A stretch of DNA of 64,000 bases from Bacteroidales bacterium (GTDB lineage Bacteria > Bacteroidota > Bacteroidia > Bacteroidales > GWA2-32-17): positions 25,955 to 89,954 of the forward strand of contig JABUFC010000005.1 in the NCBI GenBank assembly GCA_013314715.1, given 5' to 3'. Of this stretch, positions 33,071 to 43,400 are shown piece by piece; positions within the stretch are counted from its first letter, which is position 1; each line of letters starts with the position of its first letter. Under the pieces are notes generated by a model. It was not told the origin of the DNA. It did not search any database and saw only the letters and a program-made list of their open reading frames with translations. A program made the position numbers and the translations under genes.

Positions 33071-33176
33071 TCATTCTAAGCTTATCGAATTCCTCGTCAT
33101 TCTGAGCTTGTCGAAGAAGGACCCCAATGCTCATTTCAATTTGTGATTAGTTATACCTCGACAGGCTCGGTATGAC
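33071..33176. repeat. REP-like intergenic repeat pair
   Basis: GTCATTCTGAGCTTGTCGAA (33096 onward) is inverted at 33156-33176 (CCTCGACAGGCTCGGTATGA), with a decayed direct copy at 33071-33090. This motif pair is a familiar extragenic palindrome in Bacteroidota genomes. It is likely a REP-type element and may fold in RNA. Confidence 0.65.
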
Positions 33177-33247
33177 GGTGGGTGTAGGGTTGACTCCTTT
33201 AAAATTTTAATTAGCCTGGTTGTATTTCTTTATTCATGTTACTAGGT

Positions 33248-33293
33248 TTGAAATAAGATTGAAATTTTTATCGCAATAAACGAGTAAGTTTTT
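33248..33293 (-). repeat. Partial dispersed repeat, same family as 63371-63431
   Basis: Read on the minus strand, the stretch with CTTACTCGTTTATTGCGATA and TTTCAATCTTATTT matches the element next to the IS110 gene at 63.4 kb almost base for base. The TTTTGCAAAACT end is not preserved here. Confidence 0.65.
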
Positions 33294-33344
33294 AAACGGT
33301 CTTAAAAAATGATAGATTTAAGTAAAAATGTATTTTTAATTTTC

Positions 33345-33352
33345 TACTTTTG
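33345..33352 (+). promoter_or_regulatory. -7 box TACTTTTG for the TonB receptor gene
   Basis: This is an exact TAnnTTTG match. Transcription would start near 33359, downstream of a GTG at 33352, so the ATG at 33379 is the real start. Confidence 0.5.
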
Positions 33353-33378
33353 TGGCAAAATTTTTAAAAAACGTGTTT

Positions 33379-35307
33379 ATGAAGATTAACATTTTTGTAG
33401 CTTGTTTGTTTATCGTTTTACAAGTTTATTCTCAAAACGATACCATTAAACTTAAAGAAATTGAAGTCAATGCCAATAGAGTTAGTACAACTTATAAAAA
33501 TAACTTACGTTTAATTCAAATTATTTCTAAACAAGAATTGCAACAAATGCCTATTCAATCGCTTACGGATGTACTCGATTATGTTGGGGCTGTTGATGTT
33601 CGTCAGCGTGGGGTACATAGTGTACAAGCCGATGTTAGCATTCGTGGCGGCAATTATGAGCAAACATTGGTAATGATTAACAGCGTTCCGGTTAACGATC
33701 CGCAAACAGGACATCATAGTATGAACATACCTATCGATATGACTATGATAGAGCGTATAGAGGTTTTGTCGGGTGGCGATGCGCGTCGCTATGGTGCCAA
33801 TGCTTTTTCGGGAGTGATAAATATTGTAACCAAAGAAGTTACCAAAAATAACTTAACGGTTGCTTTGGCTGGTGGCGATTTTAAATATTTTGAAGGACAA
33901 GTAAACGGTATGTTCAAATTAGGTAATACGGAGCATATTGTTGCTTTAAGTCGTTATCAAAGCGAGGGCTATCGAAATAATACCGATTTTAATCATAGTC
34001 AGTTTAGCTGGCAAGGTTCGCAACATCGCAATCAACATCATTTGCAAGCATTATTTTCTATTGAAGATAAGGCTTTTGGGGCCAATAGCTTTTATACCCC
34101 CAAATATCCTCATCAATATGAGCAAACACACACTCTTTTTTCGTCTTTAACACATCGCTATTCATGGGATAAGGCTTTTTTAACGACACAAGTTTACTAT
34201 CGTCAGCATCACGATCGGTTTGAATTGTTCCGCCACGATTTGCCTACATTGCAAGTTCCAACATGGTATAAGAATCACAATTATCACTTAACACAAGTAT
34301 TAGGAGGTCAATCGAATGTTGCTATTCATTCTTCGCTTGGCAAAACCACATTGGGTGTCGATTATCGTTACGAACACATATATAGTAATGTTTTAGGCGA
34401 ACCTATGAACGATACCATAGATGCTCCTTTCGAAACCAATGGCTTTTTTACTCGAAAAGCTCAAAAAAGTTATACCTCTGTATTTGTAGATCATTCCATT
34501 GAATGGCATCGCTTCCATTTTTCAGCCGGTTTAATGGCTACTTATTTGTCCACAGAACATTTTTATTTTTATCCCGGTGCTGATTTGGGTTATAAGTTAG
34601 ATTCGTTGTGGACCATTGTTGGTTCGGTTAGTCGTTCGCTCCGCTTGCCAACTTATACTGAGCTTTACTACAAAGACGCAGCCAATGAAGGCAATATCAA
34701 CTTAAAGCCCGAGCAAGCAACTAATTACGAGATTGGATTGAAATTTAATCAAGATGCCTTACAAGTTCAGCTTTCTGGCTTTTATCGTCAGGGCGAAAAT
34801 ATTATTGACTGGGTACGTTTAAATGTTACAGATAAATGGCATACCGAAAATATAAGTACAGTGAATACGATGGGTGTAGAATTTACTTCTTGTTATAATT
34901 TTACTTACCGCTTTCCGAATTTCTTGATAAAAAATATTCGTTTTAATTACGCTTACATTGATATCACTAAACAAAGTGGCGACTATTACTCAAAATATGC
35001 ATTAGATGTATTAAGGCATAAAGTAAGTTTATTGCTCGAACATAAAATAACAAAACAATGGAGTGCTTCATGGTCGGTACTATATCATGAGCGTATGGGA
35101 ACGTATTCGGAGTATCCAAGTGGACTTGAAAAAAGTTACACTCCCTATTTGACTGTTGACGGTAGGATAAGTTACCAATTCAGGCAATTTACTTTTTACA
35201 TGAGTGGCAGCAATTTGTTCGATACTTATTATTATGACATTGCTAATATACCGATGCCGGGTCGTTGGGTTAAAGGTGGTTTTATTTGGTCGTTAAGGTC
35301 GAACTAA
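33379..35307 (+). CDS. TonB-dependent outer-membrane receptor
   Basis: This 642-residue protein starts with a signal peptide (MKINIFVACLFIVLQVYSQ). A plug domain (about 30-150) follows with VSIRGGNYEQTLVMINSVPV and the IERIEVLSGGDARRYGANAF signature. A 22-strand barrel ends in an aromatic-rich last strand (KGGFIWSLRSN). It resembles BtuB/FepA-type receptors that import cobalamin or siderophores with TonB energy. No SusD partner or carboxypeptidase-like N-terminal extension is present, so it is not a SusC pair. The ligand is unknown. The start is set by the promoter box and the signal peptide. Confidence 0.88.
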   Translation: MKINIFVACLFIVLQVYSQNDTIKLKEIEVNANRVSTTYKNNLRLIQIISKQELQQMPIQSLTDVLDYVGAVDVRQRGVHSVQADVSIRGGNYEQTLVMINSVPVNDPQTGHHSMNIPIDMTMIERIEVLSGGDARRYGANAFSGVINIVTKEVTKNNLTVALAGGDFKYFEGQVNGMFKLGNTEHIVALSRYQSEGYRNNTDFNHSQFSWQGSQHRNQHHLQALFSIEDKAFGANSFYTPKYPHQYEQTHTLFSSLTHRYSWDKAFLTTQVYYRQHHDRFELFRHDLPTLQVPTWYKNHNYHLTQVLGGQSNVAIHSSLGKTTLGVDYRYEHIYSNVLGEPMNDTIDAPFETNGFFTRKAQKSYTSVFVDHSIEWHRFHFSAGLMATYLSTEHFYFYPGADLGYKLDSLWTIVGSVSRSLRLPTYTELYYKDAANEGNINLKPEQATNYEIGLKFNQDALQVQLSGFYRQGENIIDWVRLNVTDKWHTENISTVNTMGVEFTSCYNFTYRFPNFLIKNIRFNYAYIDITKQSGDYYSKYALDVLRHKVSLLLEHKITKQWSASWSVLYHERMGTYSEYPSGLEKSYTPYLTVDGRISYQFRQFTFYMSGSNLFDTYYYDIANIPMPGRWVKGGFIWSLRSN

Positions 35308-35321
35308 AACTTCAATGAGGG

Positions 35322-36272
35322 CTATTTTTTCTTTAATACTTTAATCACAGCTTCTACAATGGCTTCGGCATTCATTTTATATTTCGACATTAATTCTTGT
35401 GGTTTACCCGATTCACCAAAGCTATTGTTCATACCAACGGGCTCAATAGGTATTGGGTAATGAGTAGCAAGTGTTTCGCTTATAGCACTAAAGAGTCCTC
35501 CAGTGATTTGATGCTCTTCTGCAGTAACAGCACATTTACATAAGCGGGCTGTAGATTCGATTGTTTCTATATCTATAGGTTTTAATGAATAAACATTTAC
35601 AACCGTACAATGAATGCCGTTATTTTTTAAGTGTTCGTTTGCTAATAATGCTTCCCAAACCAGATGACCGGTAGCAAATATGACACAATCTTTTCCTTCT
35701 GAATAAATATGCGATTTACCAATGTTGAAATTTTCGTCGGAATAAGTAAAATCGGGCATAGGTTCACGACCATATCTTATATAAACGGGTCCGTTATGTT
35801 CGACAGCAGCTTTTACAGCTTTTTCTGTTTGAGTGGCATCAGCAGGCGATAAAATGGTCATATTGGGTAAAGCTCTAAGTGCCGCAATGTCTTCTAATGC
35901 TTGATGTGTAGCACCATCGGGTCCTACCGAAATACCAGCGTGAGCACCGCCAATCTTTACATTTAAGTTGTTATAACAAACAGATACTCTTATTTGATCT
36001 AAGGTACGCATAGCAATGAAAGTAGCATACGATGCTACAAAAGGAATTTTATTGCAAAGAGCCATACCTGCTGCTACTGTAATGGCATTTTGTTCGGCAA
36101 TGCCTAAACTATAAAAACGTTCAGGAAAGGCTTTGGCAAATTTATCCATACCCACAGAAGTAGTAATATCGCTTCCGATACCAATGAGATTGGGGTGATT
36201 GTGAGCCATTTGTAAAATGCCCTTGCTAAAACCTTCGCGAGTAGAAATAAAACCTCTATGTTTGAGTTTCAT
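35322..36272 (-). CDS. Transketolase, C-terminal subunit
   Basis: This 316-residue chain carries the pyrimidine-binding and C-terminal domains of a split transketolase. GIAEQNAITVAAGMAL holds the conserved Glu that activates thiamine diphosphate; later motifs include HAGISVGPDGATHQ and the C-terminal GMNNSFGESGKPQELM. It pairs with the N-terminal chain encoded just upstream (17-base overlap). Together they shuffle two-carbon units in the pentose phosphate pathway. A DXPS-like role is less likely given the partner's sequence. Confidence 0.9.
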   Translation of the reverse strand: MKLKHRGFISTREGFSKGILQMAHNHPNLIGIGSDITTSVGMDKFAKAFPERFYSLGIAEQNAITVAAGMALCNKIPFVASYATFIAMRTLDQIRVSVCYNNLNVKIGGAHAGISVGPDGATHQALEDIAALRALPNMTILSPADATQTEKAVKAAVEHNGPVYIRYGREPMPDFTYSDENFNIGKSHIYSEGKDCVIFATGHLVWEALLANEHLKNNGIHCTVVNVYSLKPIDIETIESTARLCKCAVTAEEHQITGGLFSAISETLATHYPIPIEPVGMNNSFGESGKPQELMSKYKMNAEAIVEAVIKVLKKK

Positions 36273-37107
36273 AGTTTATTTTTTGCTCAAGTTCGTTTAG
36301 AAATTGTATTGCTTCTTCTTTATTGGGAGCTTTGCCATGCCAATGGTAGTCGCCTTCTATAGAAGCGATACCTTTACCCATGATGGTTTGTGCTAGTATT
36401 ACTTTAGGTGTTTCTAAAATTTGTTTGGTTTCGTTAAATGCTTTTAATATATCGGGGATATAGTTACCGTTGCAAGTAATGGTATGCCAACCAAAAGCTG
36501 CCCATTTAAGCGCTAGTGGTTCTAGAGCCATAACCTGATGAGTAGGACCATCAATTTGAACTCCGTTACGGTCAACTATACATATTAAATTATCGAGCTT
36601 ATAATGTGAGGCGGCCATTGCAGCTTCCCAGATAGAACCTTCTTGCAACTCACCGTCGCCGCAAATGCAAAAAACACGGGCTTTGTTTTGGTCGTTTTTT
36701 AATGCTAAGGCTATTCCTACTGCTACTGATAAACCTTGTCCTAAACTACCTGAAGATATTTCTATCCCTGGCAATCCTTTATCTTTTCCAGGATGTCCTT
36801 GTAAACGAGAGCCTAATTTGCGTAAAGTATATAATTCTTCGATAGGGAAATAACCAGCATGAGCAAGAGTTGCATATAAGACCGGTGCTACGTGTCCTAT
36901 TGACAGAATTAATCGATCGCGTTCTTTCCATTGAGGATTTTGCGGTTGATGCTTGAGTTCATGAAAATATAACGTTGCAAAAATATCGGCAAGCCCCATT
37001 GACCCACCTAAATGACCCGAGCCCGCCTCTGCTAACATTTTTATTATATCTTTTCGAATAGCTAGGCTCTTGAGTTTTAATTTATTTATTTGCTCGAAAT
37101 CAAACAT
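36256..37107 (-). CDS. Transketolase, N-terminal subunit
   Basis: This 283-residue thiamine-diphosphate-binding chain has the transketolase opening AGSGHLGGSMGLADI and an RLILSIGHVAPVLYA stretch. The diphosphate/Mg motif is GDGELQEGSIWEAAM followed by NLICIVDRNGVQIDG. It forms the heterodimer partner of the downstream C-terminal chain. Split transketolases are frequent in anaerobes and many Bacteroidota. Confidence 0.9.
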   Translation of the reverse strand: MFDFEQINKLKLKSLAIRKDIIKMLAEAGSGHLGGSMGLADIFATLYFHELKHQPQNPQWKERDRLILSIGHVAPVLYATLAHAGYFPIEELYTLRKLGSRLQGHPGKDKGLPGIEISSGSLGQGLSVAVGIALALKNDQNKARVFCICGDGELQEGSIWEAAMAASHYKLDNLICIVDRNGVQIDGPTHQVMALEPLALKWAAFGWHTITCNGNYIPDILKAFNETKQILETPKVILAQTIMGKGIASIEGDYHWHGKAPNKEEAIQFLNELEQKINYETQT

Positions 37108-37109
37108 TT

Positions 37110-37553
37110 TTATAAACTTGGAAATGCAATTAAGTCTTCAACAATAAAAGCAGATGGATAAACATCTTTAATTTTACAAAATAATTTATAAGCTTCAATT
37201 TTTGTTCTAAAATCGCCCATTCGTAATTTAAAAAAAGGTTCTTCGTAAATGATATAGCAATCGTATTCTGGAAAAGAGTTGCGCAATTCGGTTTTCATTT
37301 TGTTTATTTGATTTTTGGCATCGGTTCCAGAAGTAAAATATACCTGAACACGATACCCTGGAATGCCTTTAGCTTTTTGGTTAATGCTTATATGCTTTGA
37401 AATAATATTTTCAGCATTTACTGAAGAAATGAAAGTGAATTTACCCCAACCTAATTGGTTTGTTTTTAATGAAACAAATATAGGAGCTTGTGAATATCCA
37501 CTGTTTAATAAGAATAGAATTATACTTGATAATATTAAAAAGTGTCTTAACAT
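37110..37553 (-). CDS. Small secreted SPOR-domain protein
   Basis: The 147 residues comprise a signal peptide (about 1-21) and a short spacer. A SPOR-like domain (about 65-142) with GYRVQVYFTSGTDAKNQINK and FFKLRMGDFRTKIEA follows. It should bind peptidoglycan in the periplasm. It lies between the transketolase genes and a universal stress protein gene with 2-4 base gaps, so it is part of that minus-strand operon, though a functional link is not evident. Confidence 0.75.
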   Translation of the reverse strand: MLRHFLILSSIILFLLNSGYSQAPIFVSLKTNQLGWGKFTFISSVNAENIISKHISINQKAKGIPGYRVQVYFTSGTDAKNQINKMKTELRNSFPEYDCYIIYEEPFFKLRMGDFRTKIEAYKLFCKIKDVYPSAFIVEDLIAFPSL

Positions 37554-37557
37554 AAAA

Positions 37558-38385
37558 TTAAAAAATTAACGACGAAAAACTCATAACGGGGATAGGTGAA
37601 TTATTTACAATTTCTTGAGCAGTAGGTCCTAGCCAAAATGCTAATCGATTAAGCTGTTCGGTCATTATTGTTATTAATTGTGCATCGTTTTTAAGAGCAT
37701 ATTGAATGATGGAATTAGTAATATCGTTGTTCATAATAATTTCTTTATGAACATTTAATTTTTTTTCGGAAAGGTAATCTTCAACCTGATTGCAATAAAG
37801 TGTAAGTTTTTTCTTTATGTCAACAGAATTGGTATCTGAAACTCCAAGTACATGAATTTCCGAATTAAAGTTAAGGGCATATTCAGTTACAAAAGGAATT
37901 TTTTTGCGGGTTTCTTTCGACATATCGATAGGTAGTATTATTTTTTTAGGTTCTACAGGATTGAATTTTTGACGTATAGTAATAATGGGACAAGGTGAGT
38001 TAACCACAACCCTATAAGCATTAGAACCAATGACTTTTTCTTCAAATCCACTTACACCATGAGTTCCCATAATAATTAAATATGCATCGTCGTATTTAGC
38101 TTGGTTGCATATTTCACGGTAAATTTTTCCTTCTCTAATTTTAAAATCCATGCCCGCTTTCACTTTATTTGCATATTTATCAATAATTCGCTTCATAAAA
38201 TCGTCGATACTGTTACTCATTGTAGAAGTGAATTCATTGATTACAAATGGAGGTTCAAAATTTTTTGATTTTACTACATGAATAAGACGAACTGATGCAT
38301 CTATTTTGTTGGCTATTAAAATGGCATGTTCTAGTGCATTGATAGAATCTGCCGAGAAATCGATAGGCACAAGTATTGTTTTCAT
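37558..38385 (-). CDS. Tandem universal stress protein (two Usp domains)
   Basis: The protein (275 residues from MKTILVPIDFSADS) holds two Usp domains. The first (about 1-145) has the ATP-binding loop GTHGVSGFEEKVIGSNAYRV, close to G-x2-G-x9-G-S. The second (about 150-275) is more divergent and lacks a clear loop, so probably only one half binds nucleotide. An in-frame ATG three codons upstream exists, but this start gives the typical N-terminus. A -7 box is 24 bases upstream. Confidence 0.85.
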   Translation of the reverse strand: MKTILVPIDFSADSINALEHAILIANKIDASVRLIHVVKSKNFEPPFVINEFTSTMSNSIDDFMKRIIDKYANKVKAGMDFKIREGKIYREICNQAKYDDAYLIIMGTHGVSGFEEKVIGSNAYRVVVNSPCPIITIRQKFNPVEPKKIILPIDMSKETRKKIPFVTEYALNFNSEIHVLGVSDTNSVDIKKKLTLYCNQVEDYLSEKKLNVHKEIIMNNDITNSIIQYALKNDAQLITIMTEQLNRLAFWLGPTAQEIVNNSPIPVMSFSSLIF

Positions 38386-38408
38386 AAAATACAACCGTTT
38401 TTAATTTT

Positions 38409-38416
38409 CAAAATTA
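38409..38416 (-). promoter_or_regulatory. -7 box TAATTTTG for the usp-transketolase unit
   Basis: This is an exact TAnnTTTG match on the minus strand, 24 bases before the universal stress protein start. Confidence 0.45.
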
Positions 38417-38481
38417 ATATTTTTTTACTTAAAATAAAAGTGTTATTTGTAAGGTTTTCTATTAATAGAACTTAATAATGT

Positions 38482-39570
38482 TTAGTATTTCCAATAAAAA
38501 GTTATTCTAGGGGTAATACTGGGCTTAATTTTTGTTCCATTTGACTGTTTTTCGTAGAATTCAGCTATAATATTGGGCGAAATAATAATGGATTTATATA
38601 CTTGCACATTCGTAGCTAGTAATGAAAATATTCGATAGTCGTGAGTAGCTAAAATATGATGATTGGGCTCATAGTAATCTATACGACCAGTAAATGAAAA
38701 AGTATTATTAAGTTTGTAATTAACAAAAAAACATGTTCCATAACTATCATAGTTGTCTAAAGAACTTCCTGAATTAAAAGCATGATTAAATCTTTCATAA
38801 AAAGCTTCTAAACCAAAATATAATTTATCTTTTATTTGATAACCAACAAAAAAATTCAACAACGAAATATCCTTATTTAATAGTTGTATAGTTGAGCTAG
38901 TATCGTAAAAATCTAAAGTTCGAATTTGAAAATGATGCGAATAGCTTAAAGTAAATAAAAAGTGATTATTGGGTTTATATCCAATTAACGAATAAATCGA
39001 TTTAAAGCGATCTATTTCGGTTTTATTTCCGCTATTGTTGCCTACCATAACATGATAAAACCATCGGTTAGTGAAAATATTACCATTTAATGATAATCCA
39101 AAATCCTTGCTCTCTTCAGTTTTTCGTAAATTATTAATAGTTTTTTCTAAAAAACGATGTGCCCACCATTTTTCAGAATATAAATAAGTCGGAGGCGATT
39201 GGATTCCGACAATAAGCGAGGATTTAAAAAATGAACTATCCCATTTTATATAAGCATCTTTTACAAAAAATCCAAACTTGCCATTTGATGTATTGGCTTC
39301 TTGATCCGACTCTAAAGTAATTTTAGTAGATATTCGTTGATCGAATGGGTAATCGTAAGTTAAATATATTCGTCGATATCTAAAGCCATTAATATTCTTA
39401 GCATCATTAAGGGATGCAAAATTTAATGATGTGGCTAATGAGTCTCTTTGAACATTGTAAAAATAATCTCCAAACATTAAAGCTGAGAATGAAGTTTTTT
39501 GATTTGCTTGTTGAGAATAACTGAAATAAAAAACTAAGCAAAAAACAAAAATTAAAGATATACTTTTCAT
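38482..39570 (-). CDS. Outer-membrane porin-like beta-barrel
   Basis: The 362 residues start with a signal peptide (about 1-19, ending YSQ) and continue as alternating amphipathic strands rich in Tyr, Phe and Asn. The protein ends in an aromatic last strand (TPRITFYWKY) for BAM recognition. It resembles phosphate-selective or short-chain porin-like barrels of Bacteroidota (about 16 strands) but has no diagnostic substrate motif. A -7 box lies 24 bases upstream. Confidence 0.65.
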   Translation of the reverse strand: MKSISLIFVFCLVFYFSYSQQANQKTSFSALMFGDYFYNVQRDSLATSLNFASLNDAKNINGFRYRRIYLTYDYPFDQRISTKITLESDQEANTSNGKFGFFVKDAYIKWDSSFFKSSLIVGIQSPPTYLYSEKWWAHRFLEKTINNLRKTEESKDFGLSLNGNIFTNRWFYHVMVGNNSGNKTEIDRFKSIYSLIGYKPNNHFLFTLSYSHHFQIRTLDFYDTSSTIQLLNKDISLLNFFVGYQIKDKLYFGLEAFYERFNHAFNSGSSLDNYDSYGTCFFVNYKLNNTFSFTGRIDYYEPNHHILATHDYRIFSLLATNVQVYKSIIISPNIIAEFYEKQSNGTKIKPSITPRITFYWKY

Positions 39571-39593
39571 AAAAAGAGCTCAAATTTGTTGAG

Positions 39594-39601
39594 CAAAAAT
39601 A
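39594..39601 (-). promoter_or_regulatory. -7 box TATTTTTG for the porin-like gene
   Basis: This is an exact TAnnTTTG match on the minus strand, 24 bases before the start. It lies right at the end of the upstream barrel gene's intergenic gap. Confidence 0.45.
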
Positions 39602-39606
39602 GTTAT

Positions 39607-40299
39607 TTAAATGGAGATACTAAATCCATAAGAAAAGGTTATTAAATTTGGACCTTTATTTTCTTTAAATAAGGAAGATAAGCAATAGTTACCAATAATT
39701 CCAAATCGTCCATAGTTTAAACGAAAATAAATACCGTAATGATAAGGGTTGATATTATTTATTCTGTATTCTTTAAATTTAACTATTTGATTAGAATGAT
39801 TTCTGAAGTCTTCGCCTACATATTTGATATAATTAGTTAGCATAATACCTACAAGTCCACCGACTGCTATTTTTAAATTTCTATTACGCTTATCTGAATT
39901 AGTTACGAAATCTATTTCTAATGGTGCATCTAGGTAGGTTACGTTTAGTTTGTTTTTGGTGTATTCGTATCCACCAGGAATGAGTTTAAAGTATGTAATA
40001 TCGAGGCTATCATAAGGTAATGAATTATTATGAAAGTTTTTACTACTTATACCAAGACCAAGTGAAATGTTGAATGTTCTATTTTTTTTTAATAATTGTT
40101 CAAAGGTATAGATATCAATGCCAAGCGAAACTGGCATTTGTTGCATTGGGTTGCTAATGTTTTGCCATTGGTTGTTTAACAAATTAATAGTAATTCGATC
40201 GTTTTTTTTGTTAAGTGAACGAACATCGGTGGTATCATCTTGTGCAAATACTTGTGCCATTAATGATACTAAAAATAAATAAGAAACAATAGTTTTCAT
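39607..40299 (-). CDS. Small outer-membrane beta-barrel protein (PorT/OmpW-like size)
   Basis: The 230 residues comprise a signal peptide (1-19, ending VFAQ) and about eight to ten amphipathic strands, ending in ITFSYGFSISI with a terminal hydrophobic strand. It looks like the generic outer-membrane barrel proteins (PF13568-like) common in this phylum. No enzymatic motif is present and the function is unknown. It is divergent from the M14 peptidase gene. Confidence 0.6.
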   Translation of the reverse strand: MKTIVSYLFLVSLMAQVFAQDDTTDVRSLNKKNDRITINLLNNQWQNISNPMQQMPVSLGIDIYTFEQLLKKNRTFNISLGLGISSKNFHNNSLPYDSLDITYFKLIPGGYEYTKNKLNVTYLDAPLEIDFVTNSDKRNRNLKIAVGGLVGIMLTNYIKYVGEDFRNHSNQIVKFKEYRINNINPYHYGIYFRLNYGRFGIIGNYCLSSLFKENKGPNLITFSYGFSISI

Positions 40300-40399
40300 A
40301 GTTAATTTTTTGTCGCTAAAAATAAGCTATTTATATATTTAATGCAACTTTTTATCAAAAAAAATGGTCTAATGTAGTACATTAAATCGTTTTAGTTGT

Positions 40400-40407
40400 T
40401 AATTTTG
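40400..40407 (+). promoter_or_regulatory. -7 box TAATTTTG for the M14 peptidase gene
   Basis: This is an exact TAnnTTTG match, 13 bases before the ATG at 40420. It excludes the longer frame that begins with TTG at 40396. Confidence 0.5.
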
Positions 40408-40419
40408 AAAAAAAATAAC

Positions 40420-43400
40420 ATGAAAAGTTTTATCATTGGTTTATTTTTAGTTGCCTCATTTAGTTTTATTTATGGGCAAAAAAACAACATCGAGAAGCAA
40501 AAAGCTTATGAGCAAATAAACACTTATAATGATGTTTATTTTAAGTTTAAAGTTTCGTCAAGGGAAGAATTAAATGTACTGCCACTTTTTATCTCAGTGG
40601 ATAATGTAATAGGAAATACGGTTTATGCTTATGTGCACAAAAAACATTTTGATAAGCTTTTAGCCTTGAACCTTCCTTTCGAAGTAGTATCGAAAACTTC
40701 TGAAAGCAAGGCACTTACTATGGCTACTACCGTTGCTCAAATGGCAAATTGGGATAGATATCCTACTTATTCGGTATATGTTCAAATGATGCAGAATTAT
40801 GCAGCAAATTATTCTAATTTATGCAAGCTCGATACGATTGGAACGAGTCAAAATGGTCGTTTACTTTTAGTTTTAAAAATTACAGATAACCCTAGTTTGG
40901 CCGAAGGTGAGCCTCGCGTGTTTTTTAGTGGTACTATGCATGGCGATGAAATAACTGGAGGAGTGCTTTTGTTAAGACTAGCCGATTATTTATTAACAAA
41001 CTATAATACGAGTCCTCGAGTAAGAGAAATCGTTGACAACGAAGAGATATGGATAAATCCTTTTGCCAATCCTGATGGAACTTATGCTGGAGGTGATAAT
41101 ACAGTCGCTAATGCAACACGTGAATTAGCTAATGGTGTTGATCCTAATAGAAATTTCCCTAATCCTGTTCAAGGACAGCATCCCGATGGAGAATCTTGGG
41201 CACCCGAAACTGTTGCTATGATGAATTTTGGAGCTGCTCATAATTTTACTATGTCGATGAATACGCACGGAGGTGCCGAAGTTTTTAATTACCCATGGGA
41301 TTCGTGGACCTCGGCCGAAAAAACACATGCAGACGATAATTGGTGGCAATATATTGGACATGAATATGCGGATACAGTTTTTGTTTATAGTCCGAGCTCA
41401 TATATGAGGGGAGTGTCAAGTAATGGTATAACCGAAGGTGCCGACTGGTATTATGCATTTGGTAGTCGTCAGGATTATTTTACTTATTATTTGTTAGGAA
41501 GAGAAGTAACTTTAGAAATTTCTAATACAAAATTGCTTGATGCAGCTCAGCTTCCAAATCATTGGAATTATAATTATCGTTCATTTTTGAATTATGCTCG
41601 TCAGGCTAAATACGGTATTCATGGTGTAGTTACCGATGCATGTTCAGGACAACCAGTAAAAGCCAAAATTTTTATTGTATCGCACGATCGTGATAGTTCG
41701 CATGTTTATAGTTCATTACCTGTTGGTGATTACCATCGCCCCATCTATGCCGGAACTTATTCTATGACGGTCTCGGCACCTGGATATCAATCGCAAACTA
41801 TTAATAACATTTCAGTTACCAATAAAACCACTGTGGTTCGCGATATTCTTTTAACTCCGTTGCCACCGGTAGCTGATTTTGTCGCCGATGTTACTAGTGG
41901 TTGTAATGCAACTATTCATTTTACAAATCAATCACAAGCACCCGTTGGGTCATCTTTTTTATGGGATTTTGGCGACGGGCAAACCTCAACAGATGAAAAT
42001 CCAGTACACACCTATACCAATAGTGGTACTTATACTGTAACCTTAACCGTGCAAAATTCTTGTACCGGTAATGCAACTAAAACACGAACCAATTATATTA
42101 CTATTACTTTGCCATCGAGCCCAGTTGTAAATAATATAAACTTATGTGGTTCTGGAATAGCCAACTATTCTGCAACAGCAAGTGGAACTGTTTATTGGTA
42201 TGACGCACCTCAAGGAGGAAATCAATTAGCTACGGGTAATACTTACTCTACAAATATTAGTCAAACTACAACGGTTTATGCCGAGAATCATACACCTGCA
42301 CCAAGTGTTTATGGAGGAGATAATCGATATAACTCTTCGGGTGGTTTTTTAAGTTCATCAACGGCACATTACTTAATATTTGATTGTTATGAACCAGCTA
42401 CTTTAGTTTCTGTTCAGGTAAATGCTCAGTCGCAAGGAAGTAGAACCATACAATTGCAAAATGCAAGTGGAAGTGTTTTACAATCGGTTACTGTTTCATT
42501 GCCTGCTGGTTTAAGTACCGTTACATTAAATTTTAATTTACCAGTTGCCAATGGATTACGTTTAGTCGGACCTACTAATGCCGCTTTATACCGGAATAAT
42601 TCTGGTTCCTCATATCCGTATCATATTGGTAACATAATTTCTATAACAGGCAATTCTGCAAACGACTTAGGTTATTACTATTATTTCTATAATTGGGAAG
42701 TTAAAGGTTCCGATTGCATAAGTCCACGAGTACCGGTTACAGCTAATGTATTTAATCTACCTATAGCTAATGCAGGACAAGATATTCAAATAGCTTCGGG
42801 CACTTCGGCTCAATTAAATGCTACCGCTACAAATGGTTCGGGTAATTATTCTTACCATTGGGAACCTGCCAATTTAGTTAATAATGCTAATATCGCCAAT
42901 CCTACTACTGTTAATCTAACTCAAAATCAAACTTTTGTTTTAACAGTTACCGACTTGGTTTCAGGGTGTGTAAGCCACGATACTATTTTAATTACTGTGA
43001 GCAGCAATATTTTAACAGTTAATATTATTCCTTCGTCTACTTCTGTTTGTCAAGGAGAGAATGTAATTTTAAATACACAAGTAACAGGAGGAAATGGAAA
43101 CTATACTTATACATGGGAGTCTAATCCTACCGGTTTTAGTAGTTCTTTATCCAATCCTGTTGTAAGCCCTTTGACTTCTACTACTTATGTGGTAACGGTA
43201 AGCGATGGTTTTATTCAAGGAACTGCTTCGGTCAATATTAACGTATTACCCTTGCCTCAAGCATCATTTAGTTATGCTGTTAATCAACTAGATGTAAATT
43301 TTACCAATAGCTCACTAAATGCAAATTCATATAATTGGGCGTATGGCGACGGAATGTTTTCTAATGCCGTTAATCCTATTCATACTTATGCTTCCAATGG

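Larger units (their letters stand above)
32801..33344. other. Gene-free, repeat-rich gap between nadD and the TonB receptor gene
   Basis: No convincing frame is present. The gap holds a 122-bp element with perfect 13-bp terminal inverted repeats (32878-32999), REP-like inverted sequences (33071-33176) and a partial copy of a dispersed repeat (33248-33293). Each is listed separately. Confidence 0.7.

Noticed and set aside
33352..33378. GTG start giving a nine-residue longer TonB receptor
   Set aside because: The GTG overlaps the -7 box, and the signal peptide begins properly at the ATG at 33379.
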